Program-made: the position numbers and the translations under genes
The notes under the pieces: model-generated
What the model saw: only the letters and a program-made list of their open reading frames with translations
Told to the model about the DNA's origin: nothing
Database searches by the model: none
Origin: Tubulanus polymorphus
Lineage: Eukaryota > Nemertea > Palaeonemertea > Tubulaniformes > Tubulanidae
DNA: 64,000 bases
Assembly: GCF_964204645.1 (NCBI RefSeq)
Contig: NC_134030.1
Location: 7,872,278-7,936,277, forward strand
Reading direction: 5' to 3'
Part shown: positions 22,263 to 34,358 of the stretch, in pieces
How positions within the stretch are numbered: position 1 is the first letter of the stretch
Layout of the letters: every line of letters begins with the position of its first letter

Positions 22263-24412
22263 AAATTAACTGCAAAGGAAACATATATTCGATCGAGAAA
22301 TTCTGGTAGTACCAATTACTTAGTTATCGGTTGGCGTTGATTGGCGCCTTTTGAAGATAATGAATTGAAAGCCGATCAAACTAGATTTAAGACAGGAATC
22401 AATGCGGGTGGCTGGCGGCGGCTTTAAGCCGAAATGGTGCAGTTAAGCGTATCTATATAAGTCTGAAAGCTGCGCGTAATAAGATAGATAGAGGTTTCAT
22501 CGTATAATCTATTAGATTCTGTGCCTACGATTCAATAAATCGAATAAGTAATTCGTTTTGCGTTTATGAAGTCGTCAATCTTAAACTGACGACGTTTCAA
22601 AGCCGAAGCTGCTCGTTTATTCTCGATGTCTTGGTCTTGCACAAGGCATGCTTACGGTGCTTTAGCCAAACCGGCCTGGTTCTGGAGAACCCTACACGTA
22701 TAAAACACATGGTGGTTATGTATAAAAACCAAACAGTTATTTCTTTTCTTTAACACTTTATGGTATTATATTTCCGCGGGAAATCACCAAAATCACTATA
22801 AAAAAGTAATAAAAAAGCTTTCCTCGCAAATCCGGCAACAAAATACACGTTAAATGATGAATAATAAATCGAAAAACACGAAACCATGGCAATACAGCCA
22901 ATATCTGCGGATAGATATTTTGCAGAGATTAACTCGCGTTCTACTCACCCCACCGACGTCAGGAAAGGATGCTACCAATTTAACTACCCCTTAGTTAATC
23001 GCTGGACCTGTGAATGAATTATTTCACTTAATTGATAATGAATTGTGATGAAATATTTAGATACGCTTTGCACCGCGAGAATAATGTGGCATAGGGCCAA
23101 ATGAGGGAATGCGCTGGAATGACAAGTTCATTTTCAAAAGGTCATCTAAGATTACTGAAAACATTTTTTTCCGATTTGTGTCATGTGTTGAATTTCACTT
23201 GTCGGGGTAATATTTCGATATGAATGACGCAACAAACCATTTTGAATTTATTTTCATTGCTGACGTTAGTTATATTGTCTGTCATAATAAAAGTCGAGTG
23301 CGAAACAGAAATAAAATTCATGACCTGGGATAAAACAGTTATCTGAATCAATATGATGATAACACACGTAGGTAAAAAGGTTTTGTCCCGCCTGAAGATG
23401 TGGGTGGCCGCTTCGTAGTCGATACTTGCATACCATACGAGGATCTGTCTCCAGAGAAGCTGGTCAAAAATCGAGCCGTGTCCTTCGCAAATTACTCCGA
23501 GTGTTTCTCGGAGAAATTAAAAACGAAACTGTTTCCGCGCGTGCCTAGGAATAGCGCCCGGAAAGGCACGGCCGTGCTACCGCGCAATACGAAGCGTTTC
23601 ATCTGCGGGGCAGGTCTATTACACGGCTTCATCTCATCAATACGACTGTAAAAGCTATACCCACGCACGCTACCGAGTGTCAGGTGCGCTAAGTAATAAA
23701 CGCGATAACAATCTAACGTATAAAACACTGCAATAAGCGTGCGTGATTTCTTCCTTGCGCCTGTAACATCGGTATTTTTTTAGTCAAAAAACCCCCGAGA
23801 GTATCGTTCTCTACCGTGAGATGTTATCGACGTTACAGTATGAAATGATAAATTAGGCGCCGCATTAACCAGCGAAACTGCGTCTCGGTCACAGAGAGTG
23901 AATTACATCTGCCAATTTCTGATCTGTGATTTACGATTCGAGTCAATGCTCGGAAAACTCGAAGACGACAAATAACAAATCCAACTTACCAAAATGAGAG
24001 CGATTAAGTTCTGTTTTATGGTTCTCACAAATGTGAATGCGAGATCTGTATTCCGCAGGGGTAAACATGTACTACACGTCTCGTCAACGTGCCGCCTGTG
24101 AGACAAGAAGCCGTTTAAGGCTCCGCTTCCGTAATCAGAGTTTCATATCGATGAGCGACGGTGAGAATTCCCATTAATTGTTGGCGTTAAGACGTACGTA
24201 CGACAGAAAGAGAGCCGGTGAGTGTTTTCTCATGACGACCGTGCACTCGTCTCCTAACGCATCCACTGGGATTATAAAATGACTCCCAATTACCCCCTCG
24301 ATAAGATCCAACTTGTTCGTGTTAGTACTGCTATAATCACGGGTATCTATTCAAGAGCCGTTTAAACGATAAGCTGTATTCTGTAGATGAGAAACTTAAT
24401 TCAATATCGCAG

Positions 24413-24664
24413 TTACGGGGACAATTTCGTCGTCAATTTCGAATTGCCGTTGATTTGCAGTGTATTTAGTGAGGAATTGTCGGATACAATGGTGATGATT
24501 GTACGTATGTCATAACTACTCCATAGCTCAGGAGCTGCAATGGCGAACGGACGTATAATTGAATTCCAGTCGGACCTGGCAGAGATCGCGTGATGAGAAT
24601 CGATGGTCAACGTCGAACGGGCAACCCGCAGGGAGATAGTCGTCGGGTTATTATATATATGCAT
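24413..24664 (-). mobile_element. Possible relic of a non-LTR retrotransposon C-terminus
   Basis: The minus-strand frame contains LRVARSTL, then RPFAIAAPELWSS, DIRT and SLNTLQ. The order resembles the C-terminal end of LINE reverse transcriptases (RSFxVAAPxLWNSLP ... IR ... SLxxFK). Spacing is disturbed and no polymerase core is nearby, so it would be a degenerate fragment. Confidence 0.35.
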
Positions 24665-27600
24665 CAGTCGATTTTATGAATTTTGAATACACGGAACCCT
24701 TGGGCGAATTGAGTAGTAGCAAGATTAGTTAGTGTAATGGACCGATACATTGTAAGATGTAACGTCGATACATGTATATATTACGACTTGAGAGCGCGAG
24801 CTAGGAAAACATGCAAAATAACTACTACAACATAGTTGTTTGACATTGATTGGTACGATTGACCGATGAAATGCAATGTATATCCGACAGAAATGGAGAG
24901 AACGATTGGATGCCGTGAGTGCTTCGGGCAAATATCGTGGCAACAAATTGAAGGCTGCTGTAGAAAGAAAATGAAACAGGCATTTTGGCAAAAATGACTG
25001 CACCGACTGCGAGAAGTGTACCGTGTTGTCAATGGAATCTAGAGGTTCACTATCAATGGGCAGAAAATCGTGGACAAGCTGGTTGTACTCCAGAAACCTT
25101 TTAAATCTACTCAGGCTATGTTATGTTGTCAGAGCTGTTCCCGTAATTCTTAGTTGAATCCATCAACAAATTGCTTTGTGAGCGCAGCGCGGATAAATGA
25201 GTCAATCAATATTGCAAAACCTTACCACATAACATCTATTTGCACAGAGGATATGGAGCCTGCGAGGATCGTAATTATCACAAAAATAAGACCCGAAATC
25301 GCTGCAACGAGTTATTTACCAATTATATACCGCACTTTATCATTTACGGAGTAAATCTATCGGGCAAATGGCGTGTTTGTAGCCAATTTCTTTCATTACT
25401 GACTTCTGAGTATACGCTAAATATCTGTGTGGTTGAAGTTCATTAGTTTAACGACGTCGTAGCTGACTGTTTATCGTTTTTAACAACTTAAAAAAGCGCC
25501 CGCTGAAATATCTGATGATATTTCCAATTCTCGATAGAAATATGAAAAGTTTCATTCGTACATTATTTACGTTCATTAAACGACATTATTTTGTACACAC
25601 TCGAGTGCCCAGGGGTCCAGTTCGTCCTTGAGTATCGTGTATACACAGATGAGCCGGTTTCGGCCACTGCTATGCTTCCAAACTCAATGAATACTCGCGA
25701 CAGAAAATCAGCTTGACATGAAAAACGACAAAATGATGTAGATGCTTCACGTAATAACGTGCACCGTGAAGGGGATGACACATTATAACGGGCAGGTGAC
25801 TTTTGATGTCTCTCCTAGATGAGTGTCGTGTCTTGTACATGTTGGTTGATACTGTATGAAGAGCAGATGTTTGAGCCGAGCGCCTGTCGATACAACTCAT
25901 AAATGAAACTAATGACTCGGAAGCAAATTCTCCACGATACCTTGCAGATTATGAAGATGTACCTCTAAGTCATATTAACTGAGATCATGAAATAACGGAA
26001 AAAGGAACGGTGAAAGATGCTGATGTAAAAAGACAAAGATATTACGGTAAATGTGGCCTGCCATTGAAATAAACTAGACAGCCAACTTAATTAATCCCAA
26101 TTAAACTCGCCAACCCTTGCCGGTTGAGACTGGTTGGAAGAGTGTTTGAATGAACAGTAACCGAATTTCCCAATCATGAACTTCGATTTAAACAAAGAAA
26201 TCCTGTAAACTCGACCACCGATCACAGAACAATATATCTGTATACTTCGATTACCGATTTCAAAATCAAACCCCCTGTTTCAACAAAATCTACCAGCTAG
26301 ATAAATCAGGGTCCATCCCTATTTCAAGATAAAAAATGCAACTCGAGCAGTTAAAGTCGAGCCACTAACAATTTGATTATGTACCAATGCAAATTTAGAA
26401 AAGCCATCATCCCAGACAAGACTGGATAAGCTTTAACAAGCATTTCTTATATTTACCGTCTTGTTTTAAGTTCATTTTTTTCAGGGCCATCGTTTTAATA
26501 CGAGCTAGATATTTACCAAACGTTGCGGAGCTTTTTTCCTCGAGTTCGGTCACACATGCTCGCCGTCTGCAGGTTCAGGGATATGTAAACAATAATTAAA
26601 TTCACAAACAAATCTCATGATCTTAAGGAATGGTATGTAAGAACCTCAGCGTGTCGCGGATGAAATGTAAGCGAAGGTTTCTTTAAGAAACTTTTTTTTT
26701 TTGAAACGGCAGCGCCTTAGTCTAGAATAATGACTCGTCTCCGATTTCTGGTATTTCATTCATTTGCCAATTTGCTGTGTATCGAATGTAAGTTTTACCC
26801 TGACGCCAAAATACATTCGTTTTTTGTTAACCATATATTGAATCGATACATTTTTAGTAATATAATACGGATACGAGGGATACGTTTTCACGTCACCATC
26901 CCATAACTCTGTATAAAGCTACGGCCATATCAAAAAACACAATTTAATCAAAACCCCGTTCAACATTCTATTCTCTTAAAACGGGGATGTCACATTGTCA
27001 ATTTCAGCAGATGATTTACGAGAAACAGGATATAAATTCACAATGAAGCGTCACGTTACAGAATGATGTCGTAGAGGCGAGCTAAAGATAACAATGATTA
27101 TATACCTTCATACGATTCGATGTATGTTTCCTATGTGGAGGCGGTAGTTTACTTCTGCTCATTCGCTTGTCAATTACGCATCTTTCGCAGCGACGTTCGT
27201 ACGTATACACGATTCGAAAATACCGCCAACACCTATTCTGAGTCTCATATTTTACCCGAACATTCGTTTTGCCTCTGAGCCGCCTTGCCGCTTTTAGTTT
27301 TTGTTAAAATATGCGTACTTAAATTCTTGTATTTTGTAAGGTTTAGTTAGCAACGTGCTGATGAAACTTTGATGTAATTTCAAGTTGTTCTGTACGGCCC
27401 CGGTATTATCAACCGTAACCCACGAACGCACGATATAAAATAAGAATTATTTTTCATTTCTTCATGGGGCTAAAAAACTGATACCTATTTGTTTCTCCTT
27501 TCTGCTGAGCTCAAAAGTTGACCCGGCCAGCCGCCTATTGACCCCGTACATTACTCTTGAAATCACGATCAAGCTAACCATAACAGACCCGGCAGCCAGA

Positions 27601-29980
27601 AATGAACTGATTACACATTTCATTGCGATTTACCAACCGATTATAGGAGAAAAGAGTCAAGGTATGAAAGATATAAGCGAAGTCGTCTTTATCAAGGTTG
27701 TGGTTTATCATTTCATTTCACAGAAAGGTATATGGGTATTTCTGTACATACCCAGTGTCATTTAAAAATGGATCATGTATTCATGACGTTTTCGTATCCA
27801 CGAAATATTTATTTCTCTATTATAGACTAAATATCTTCTAATAATTAAGCCCCTGGAGTTAAGCCCCTGTGTAGTACTTACCGACTATTCTGGATTCCTC
27901 TATTTTCCGAGCCGTACTACGATCTACTCGAGCATCGTTGCTGTACTTATGAGCTCGCTCTGGCGTAACCGAATGATACCTACCAGCAAGATAGTGATGT
28001 CGAGCAACCGACGCTGCGAGTGAAGGTATAAATAGTCTCAACCGATCAGTTAACCTTACCGTCGAGAAAATACAGTATTACGAACGTTCGCAAGCTAAAG
28101 TTCCGATTGTGTAAAATAATATGTTTACCCCACGGAGCGAACTAGACGACCACGGGCTAATGTTATCAGTCTAATTGTCGGTTCCTTAATAAACCTTATA
28201 AACGTAGTACGTATCTTCTAAATCAAAATAAAAAGTTTGAAAGACTGAAAATACGTACGTGAAACAGCTGCACTTTTTCATGTTTTTCTCGTGGTTTTTT
28301 AAACCGTTTTCTAAGAAATGTCGTCAGACGTTCTTGTTTTTCCGTCGAGAAGCTGTATCAGCGTGGACGTTTCGTGTGCGTCATAGTAAACAGGTTGATC
28401 ATAGCCCTTCCGTGTTACGAAAACAAAAACGAGCGATATCTTATCAGCCCAACGAAAAATCGGATAAAGTTCCAGTCATTCGCCACTCAACGAAGGGTAT
28501 TGTAGTATATGTAAACTATCAAGAATCAGTTTTATCAGCATGTACGCAGTGCAGGAAAATCTGATGCCATTTCAGATGGACGGTCGGATAATCATTGACG
28601 TCATCGAATAGAAAACTTATCTAAGGAGCCTATATTCAAATCTACTACTTTAAGATCGTATGCTCTCTTATTTTACTTAAATTTTTACATCCCCAATGGA
28701 TAGCTTATACCAGGTGCGGTTTATTCAATGGAAAATAAAAAATTATTTTTCTATATCAAATAGTCTGTCAAATCTTGTCCATGCGTTAGAGACAGGACCC
28801 AGTCACCCAGAAAAAAGTTACAATACAGATATGTCAAGTAATTTCGCATAATTTTCGTAATCGATTCTACGTATCTGACTGCAAAAATATGGCTATATAA
28901 AAAACATTTCACTTGTGCTCGAACTGTAGGATATTCAATCGTTAACAAGAAAGGTAAATCATTGTACTTGATAGTTCAGACACTTGTTTTACTTTGTTAA
29001 CTAAAGACTCGTAGATCATTCAAGTATCTCGATCTCGGCGTGTTTTCATAATGACGATCGTTTTCGTTTTCAGGCTCGTTGCATTTGTCGACAAGTGAAT
29101 CCGGTAGATGGCGAATAGATGGCTACATTTCTGTTTACTCCGAAAACTCTAACATCCGTGATTCGTTGACTAATGAATATTCTATTCATCATTCTTTATT
29201 TTAAAAATCAGTGAAATGCAAAATTAGATAATGAAATATTGGATATTGATATATGATACATTTTGCATTTTTTTCGGACCAAAAGCAAATCTTACGTGAC
29301 GAGGCCACCCAGGTCAATATGGGCGACAATACCCTTCAAGAATACTATATTTTGTTTCACGCAGCGTAAAATACAATTCCGCGCCGCGAGAAATCAAAGA
29401 ACAAACTTTGTTTAGTCATTCGAATCGAATTTTATATCGAAATAAATTTAACTCCACACTGAATATCTTACAAAAGAAACTGCATTTTTCGAATGCTTTT
29501 TCTATTTTCACGCTGTCATATACTCGCAATGAACCGTTCGTTGTTAAACCCCGGGCCATCTTTGACATGGAGCTAATTAATCATGTAATCGTCGTTGCTT
29601 TTTACCAACCGCTAGGGGGTTTATAACGCTGACAAACTCCGTATAGGACTATGGCATTACAAGTTCACTTGTGGCATAATTATTATGTATTGTACGCATA
29701 AAACATATTCATGATACAACATCGCTCCTACATATAGTTTCTACAGTGTATATGTCAAGACATAACCTCAGGCATGGTTTAAGCAGCTTAAATACACTTC
29801 TTTCGGGATGCAAGGCGATAATACATACATCAAAATATAATCCGCAGACAAAACTGTAGATCCAATGCTCACAGGGAAAGCTATGTACGTTGATCTTTTT
29901 TTCAGAAACTGTTTGAGCGAATGAAACCCTGCAGTGATTATGGTTCCATGAATAATTCTGCGTTTCCATTTGCCAACTAG

Positions 29981-31994
29981 ATGTTCGATGATATGGCTTT
30001 ACTAGGCATTGTTTGGTGGCTACTCTGCGTGAATCGTAAGTTATCTACATGCTTGTTTGTTTGTTTGTTTTTGCTTCACGTCGTTTGGATCTTGGTTCCC
30101 TTAATCCTATTGGATTGGGATTGTTCATTTAACCTCATGACGGGACGGATTTAGAAGTGTTGCCCTGTAGTAAGCAGCCAACAGGATTCGAACCCGCTTA
30201 TTACTCATCACTGATAGGTAAAGCAAAGGCATCACGTGTATTTGAAACTTTTCTGTATCAGATACTCATGGATACGTGCATGTCAGTATTCAGATTATGA
30301 GCGCTCATCGGAGAATAACTCAAAACTCAATTCAAAACGTGTTTCCGGAATCTATGCCTTCACCTTTGAATCTTTGAATCTCACCTTTGAATCTCGGGAG
30401 AAATATTCTTCTAATTTCAGAAATAATCGCCGATAAATGTCCTCCTGATAGACCCGATGTCGGCTATTCGGTTAAGAAATTTCACTATCCAATAAACGAA
30501 AGCATCGCGCGTGAAATCATCCGCAATCGTAAAATAGATAACTGTTTTAGGGTAAGGCATGTTATTCGTAGAATTCGTTTCCCAATTCTATGTAGTTAAG
30601 CAAAAGTCCAATAATGTAACATTCTAATGCGGAATAATTTCGAACGCGGAGCGGGGGATCGAGACTCCCTTCAACCTCCATTGGATCCGTCCTGCACTGG
30701 AATAAGCATCAACAGATGAGGATTCCTGAATACTGGACGATTATTCCATGATGCTGGGCAGTGAACTTAAGAGCTCCACTGCCGAATGATCTTTTGATTG
30801 ATATCGAGATTATGAAAAATAAATAGACCGTTTCCTCGTATCATTGATTATGGTATAGATTTTTAATTTTTCCCTTCTTTTTTTTCCAAGAAATGCATTG
30901 AACTGTTCACACAGGATAACGGAAAGTGTCGCGCAATCAGTTATACGGGAGACCAATCTGGGATAGGTTCGACGTGCTTTATGCTGCAAACCACGTTCAA
31001 GGCTCAGCCGGAAGTTTTTCGAAACCAACAGGAAGTTCGATACATTGCACCTTTTTGTTTCAAAAAGAAAAAACCCGGTGCGTATGTGCGCTGCTTCTAA
31101 CACTAGATGTAACATTCGCCAGAGATTCGGATCTAGTGGCCATGGCCGAGTATCGTGGTGCCATCAGGTTCGAATCCCTGTCTTATGTTCCCTTGCATCA
31201 TATAGTTGTAGGTTGTCCATCCGAAAGACCTGACGTATTATTCAGAACTGTCGGAAACATAATTCCTAGATACCACAGAGACGTGCTAAAAATATATACT
31301 GATGTAAAGTTAGACGACTGCCTAGGCGTAAGTTAGATTTCTAAACATTGTTGAGCCTACAGTGATCTATCTACGCGTAGATTTAAGGGGTAATGCTTTG
31401 TCATCTGTGTTTTTTTTAAAGAAAAATCATTAGGGATGAAATGGAGTGTTCTGAATAACTATTTTTCTTAGGTCTCATTTATTTCTTCTATGATTTTCTG
31501 CCATACTTTTGATATAGTTACTATACGGTCTCGAATGAATAAGTATATATTATTCAGATATTTTTTCGATAGATTTGCCTTGCGAATTTCAAGAAAATAA
31601 CCAAATCCGATTGTCGCGCTATAGTCTATATAAAACAGCAAAGGAAATGCTTCGTCATGAAGACGAACATACAAATCAGTCCGGAAAGTTTCCAACAAAA
31701 TTTGGTGGTCGGAATTTACATTGAGCCATACTGTGCCAGAAAAGGTAAGAATCTGAAAACCTTCAAACTGTACTTCTTTGAACTAGACACCGACTACTTT
31801 CAGCAATGACAGGAATAAACCGAGGTATGAGCACTTTCTTTTTTTCATATCAAAATAGGACCTTATTTATTTAATTGGTAGATTCCGTTGTATTTGGTGT
31901 GCCCGACAAACCCACCACAGCTACCGGGAGCGAAGAAGGCTTTAGCATGTTCCTAGCTAGATGTGATATTCTTTATATTTCTATTTTTGGATGA
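29981..31994 (+). CDS. Secreted protein with two PAN/apple-like Cys modules
   Basis: Exons are 29981-30035, 30421-30551, 30915-31077, 31212-31327, 31594-31744, 31804-31824 (a 21-nt microexon) and 31882-31994; the sum is 750 nt, 249 residues. Exon 1 is a signal peptide (MALLGIVWWLLCVN from the second ATG at 29993). The next four exons encode two copies of the same two-exon module. Each copy has CPxxRPDV, then a Cys before the second exon, then CRAI, CF.M and a final Cys after a Tyr-rich strand. The CRAI ... CF pattern resembles PAN/apple domains, though one expected Cys is missing. Matching exon phases (1-0-1) support module duplication. The last two exons are less certain. It lies among other surface-recognition genes; its ligand is unknown. 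Confidence 0.6.
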
Positions 31995-33094
31995 CCGGCT
32001 TATGGAGCTCGAAAATTTTCGAAATTGAAGGAACAGCGAAAATTCAACTTTGGGGCTCGGTTAAACGCCTTGTGTGAAAGTAACGAAATGACTACTACAT
32101 GTAGTATACGATTTCAGTTGACGAAGCTTCATCGACCTGACAACAAACGATGTACACCAGTTCTGGTGTAATCAATCACATCAATCTGTTCTTACGTTGC
32201 TTCGTTTTAACCAGCGATAGAAGTCATGCGGAAGTATTTATAGTTGGTATCGAACTATTGTATCTGATAATGAAGATTTTAGCAAACAAGTATTTTGCAT
32301 ATCTAATATCAGATAGATAATGATAAAATCATAACAGTGAATTGATATAGAACAGGCTCTGTATATGAATCCATACACATTGACCCCTTAATTCTATTTT
32401 TATGAAAAGATTAGGGGCAGATCCAAAAAAGGGGGCCTAAGTTACCCAGACCCCCTATTTTAGCCGAGATTACATTTTCACTCCCTGGCCTAAGAAAGTT
32501 ACACACATACATTTTGTTCTAGAATCACTCTAGATGCCCAGAAAAAGATCCATTTTTTCCAAATTTCCTTAGGGCCCAAAACCCCCTTGTAGGGACTTAG
32601 CGACTACGGTACTCGTGTTCATGTACCATCAGTCGATCGTTGACAAAAATACGAATTTCGATAAACGGGGCTAGTTCTAAAGTCACGGCTTAATTTCAAG
32701 AATTTAAGACCATCTGCATTCTACATTGTATAACCAGCTAAAGGCCAGTCTTATGATGTAAAGACCAAATTTGGCCATTTCTTTTTATGTCACGACTATG
32801 GAACCGGCCCCAGATAAATTGACAATCTGCAGCTAATGAAAATAACAACATTGATGACAAACTGGATTCAAAATGCGATTTTTAATGAGTGATTAAATGT
32901 GAAACTGGATCCTAAATTATTGGAGCTCGCGATGATCGAAAATCGATATTCCAATCACCGGTAAATTATGACTTGACATGTCAGTGTGTTTGCGAAAAAA
33001 TATTGTATATCTGCAGAATGCGTTTTCAAAGTAAATAAACGGCATGCGTGCATTTTCTCATGTCTATTCAAAACAGATGTACAGAGAGGTAATA
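31995..33094. other. Intergenic region with a short Pu/Py-rich repeat
   Basis: No exon was recognised. The segment 32404-32590 is rich in G4/C4 tracts (aaaaaagggggcctaag, agaccccctatttta) and may be a transposable-element relic. Confidence 0.35.
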
Positions 33095-33989
33095 ATGAAT
33101 TCTATAACCATGTTACGGACAGTAGTTGTGACTTTTGTGTTAACGATTTTATTACCATATCGACACGGTAAGTAATCTTATAATGCGTTTTGACCGGTGA
33201 TGGGTATTTTTTTCAAAAAATATGTGGCAATTATAGAAGATTCGTGAACAACCAAATCTGAATTAATTCATATAGGAGTTCATTGTCTGCGATGTTTTTC
33301 GTGCGGGTATTTCGAAACGATGCCTAGCCATCTTGCGCTGGCTTTCACAAAAGATTCGAAACCCGGCTGCCTTACTCCGGTCAACGCAGCCGATATTATC
33401 CAAGACTGCAAGGATGGCTACAGATGCGGGGTAAGTCTCCGGTAAAGACTTCTAAAATAGGAAAAATGTTGATGTTGGTAAAATTGTATGAATTTTCGTA
33501 TTTTTGCTTTGAAATGTTTGCAGTCAACTCTCGATGTACCGCCCTCCCATATACCACTACCCCCGCCTACCGCCAGGTTTTCTCAATGTACATCTTTATA
33601 CAACTACATAGTAAAACATCCCCGATATACCGCCATACTCTCTATACCGCCAAAATCGTTCTGCACCGATGTGGGCGGTATATCGGGGTTCGGTTGAATC
33701 TATCGAGAGAATTTGTGTACATTATAAGTGTCACCCTTGATTCTATTTCGTCTTACCGTACGATTCTTAACAATTTCAGGAATCGTTAGCGATGCTAGGT
33801 AAGCTCGAATTCTACACGAGATCGTGTGTGACGTCAGTATCCTGCGGCCTGGATTTCGGACAAATCATATCGCAAGTGGACCACAGGCTTACAGGTGTGC
33901 TACGATGTTGCGACACCGAACTGTGCAATGATACACCGTCGATGAATATGACGAAACCACCGCCAAATTTTATGTATTTTCATCATTAA
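33095..33989 (+). CDS. Secreted or GPI-type Ly6/uPAR three-finger-fold protein
   Basis: Exons are 33095-33167, 33276-33430 and 33780-33989; the sum is 438 nt, 145 residues. Exon 1 encodes a signal peptide (start at 33095 or the in-frame ATG at 33110). The mature part begins HCLRCFSC, has ten or more Cys, and ends with LRCCDTELCN, the Ly6/uPAR signature (CC followed by a C-N pair). The intron phases (1 and 0) suit a Ly6 gene. The C-terminal tail after the signature is short and not strongly hydrophobic, so a GPI anchor is not evident. Ly6 proteins act as extracellular ligands or receptor modulators; the partner is unknown. Confidence 0.85.
33620..33688. repeat. Inverted repeat of 15 bp in a Ly6 intron, possibly part of a pogo-like MITE
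   Basis: ccccgatataccgcc (33620-33634) pairs perfectly with ggcggtatatcgggg (33674-33688). The surrounding intron begins cagtcaactctcgatgtacc and resembles the ends of Tigger/pogo-type MITEs. Confidence 0.55.
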
Positions 33990-34358
33990 TCAGTTGGGGA
34001 TTTATGAAAAACAAATGTTTCACTAAACCTGACTACTTTACTTATTTCGGAATGTCATTTCCGCATAATTTTTTCGCTACCTCTCTTTTCACGGACGAAA
34101 TTTGGAAAAATTTGATGTAAATATTGACTAAAAGCATATGTACAAATAACGCATGGTTAAGTCAAACACAGATGATGATATTTTGTCGACAGTAGTTACT
34201 GTTAGTCGCAATGTCTTGAGATTTTAGTTCGTCGACGTATGTCACTGGATGTTGCAATGATTGGCTGCTGCGTCAGGTTTATGTCCCGCAATCTTCAACA
34301 AGAAGATCAATGGAACGTTCCCTTCATCCTTCCTTGCACTGCGCTTGGCATATTCGAA

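Larger units (their letters stand above)
20771..29980. other. Gene-poor 9-kb intergenic region
   Basis: No gene was recognised. It may contain the 5' UTR exons and promoter of the gene at 19532-20770; strong minus-strand donors (GTAAGT) lie at about 23986 and 27886. It holds a 14-base G run (22249-22262), a possible LINE relic (24413-24664), a TATAAATAG at about 28027-28035, and several short unsupported open frames. Confidence 0.4.

Noticed and set aside
23992-24100. Short plus-strand frame starting MRAIKFCFMVL, considered as a neuropeptide precursor
   Set aside because: Only about 36 residues, no cleavage pattern, and the same bases form a minus-strand donor-like site.
28259-28564. Plus-strand open frame of 101 codons after a TATAAATAG
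   Set aside because: The translation is low in recognisable features and has no splice or homology support.
30178-30235. B-box-like gattcgaaccc on the reverse strand
   Set aside because: No matching A-box or acceptor stem, so not a tRNA gene.
31129-31190. tRNA-like segment (ggccgagt ... ggttcgaatcc)
   Set aside because: The A-box and B-box are too close and no cloverleaf can be formed; at most a tRNA-derived relic inside an intron.
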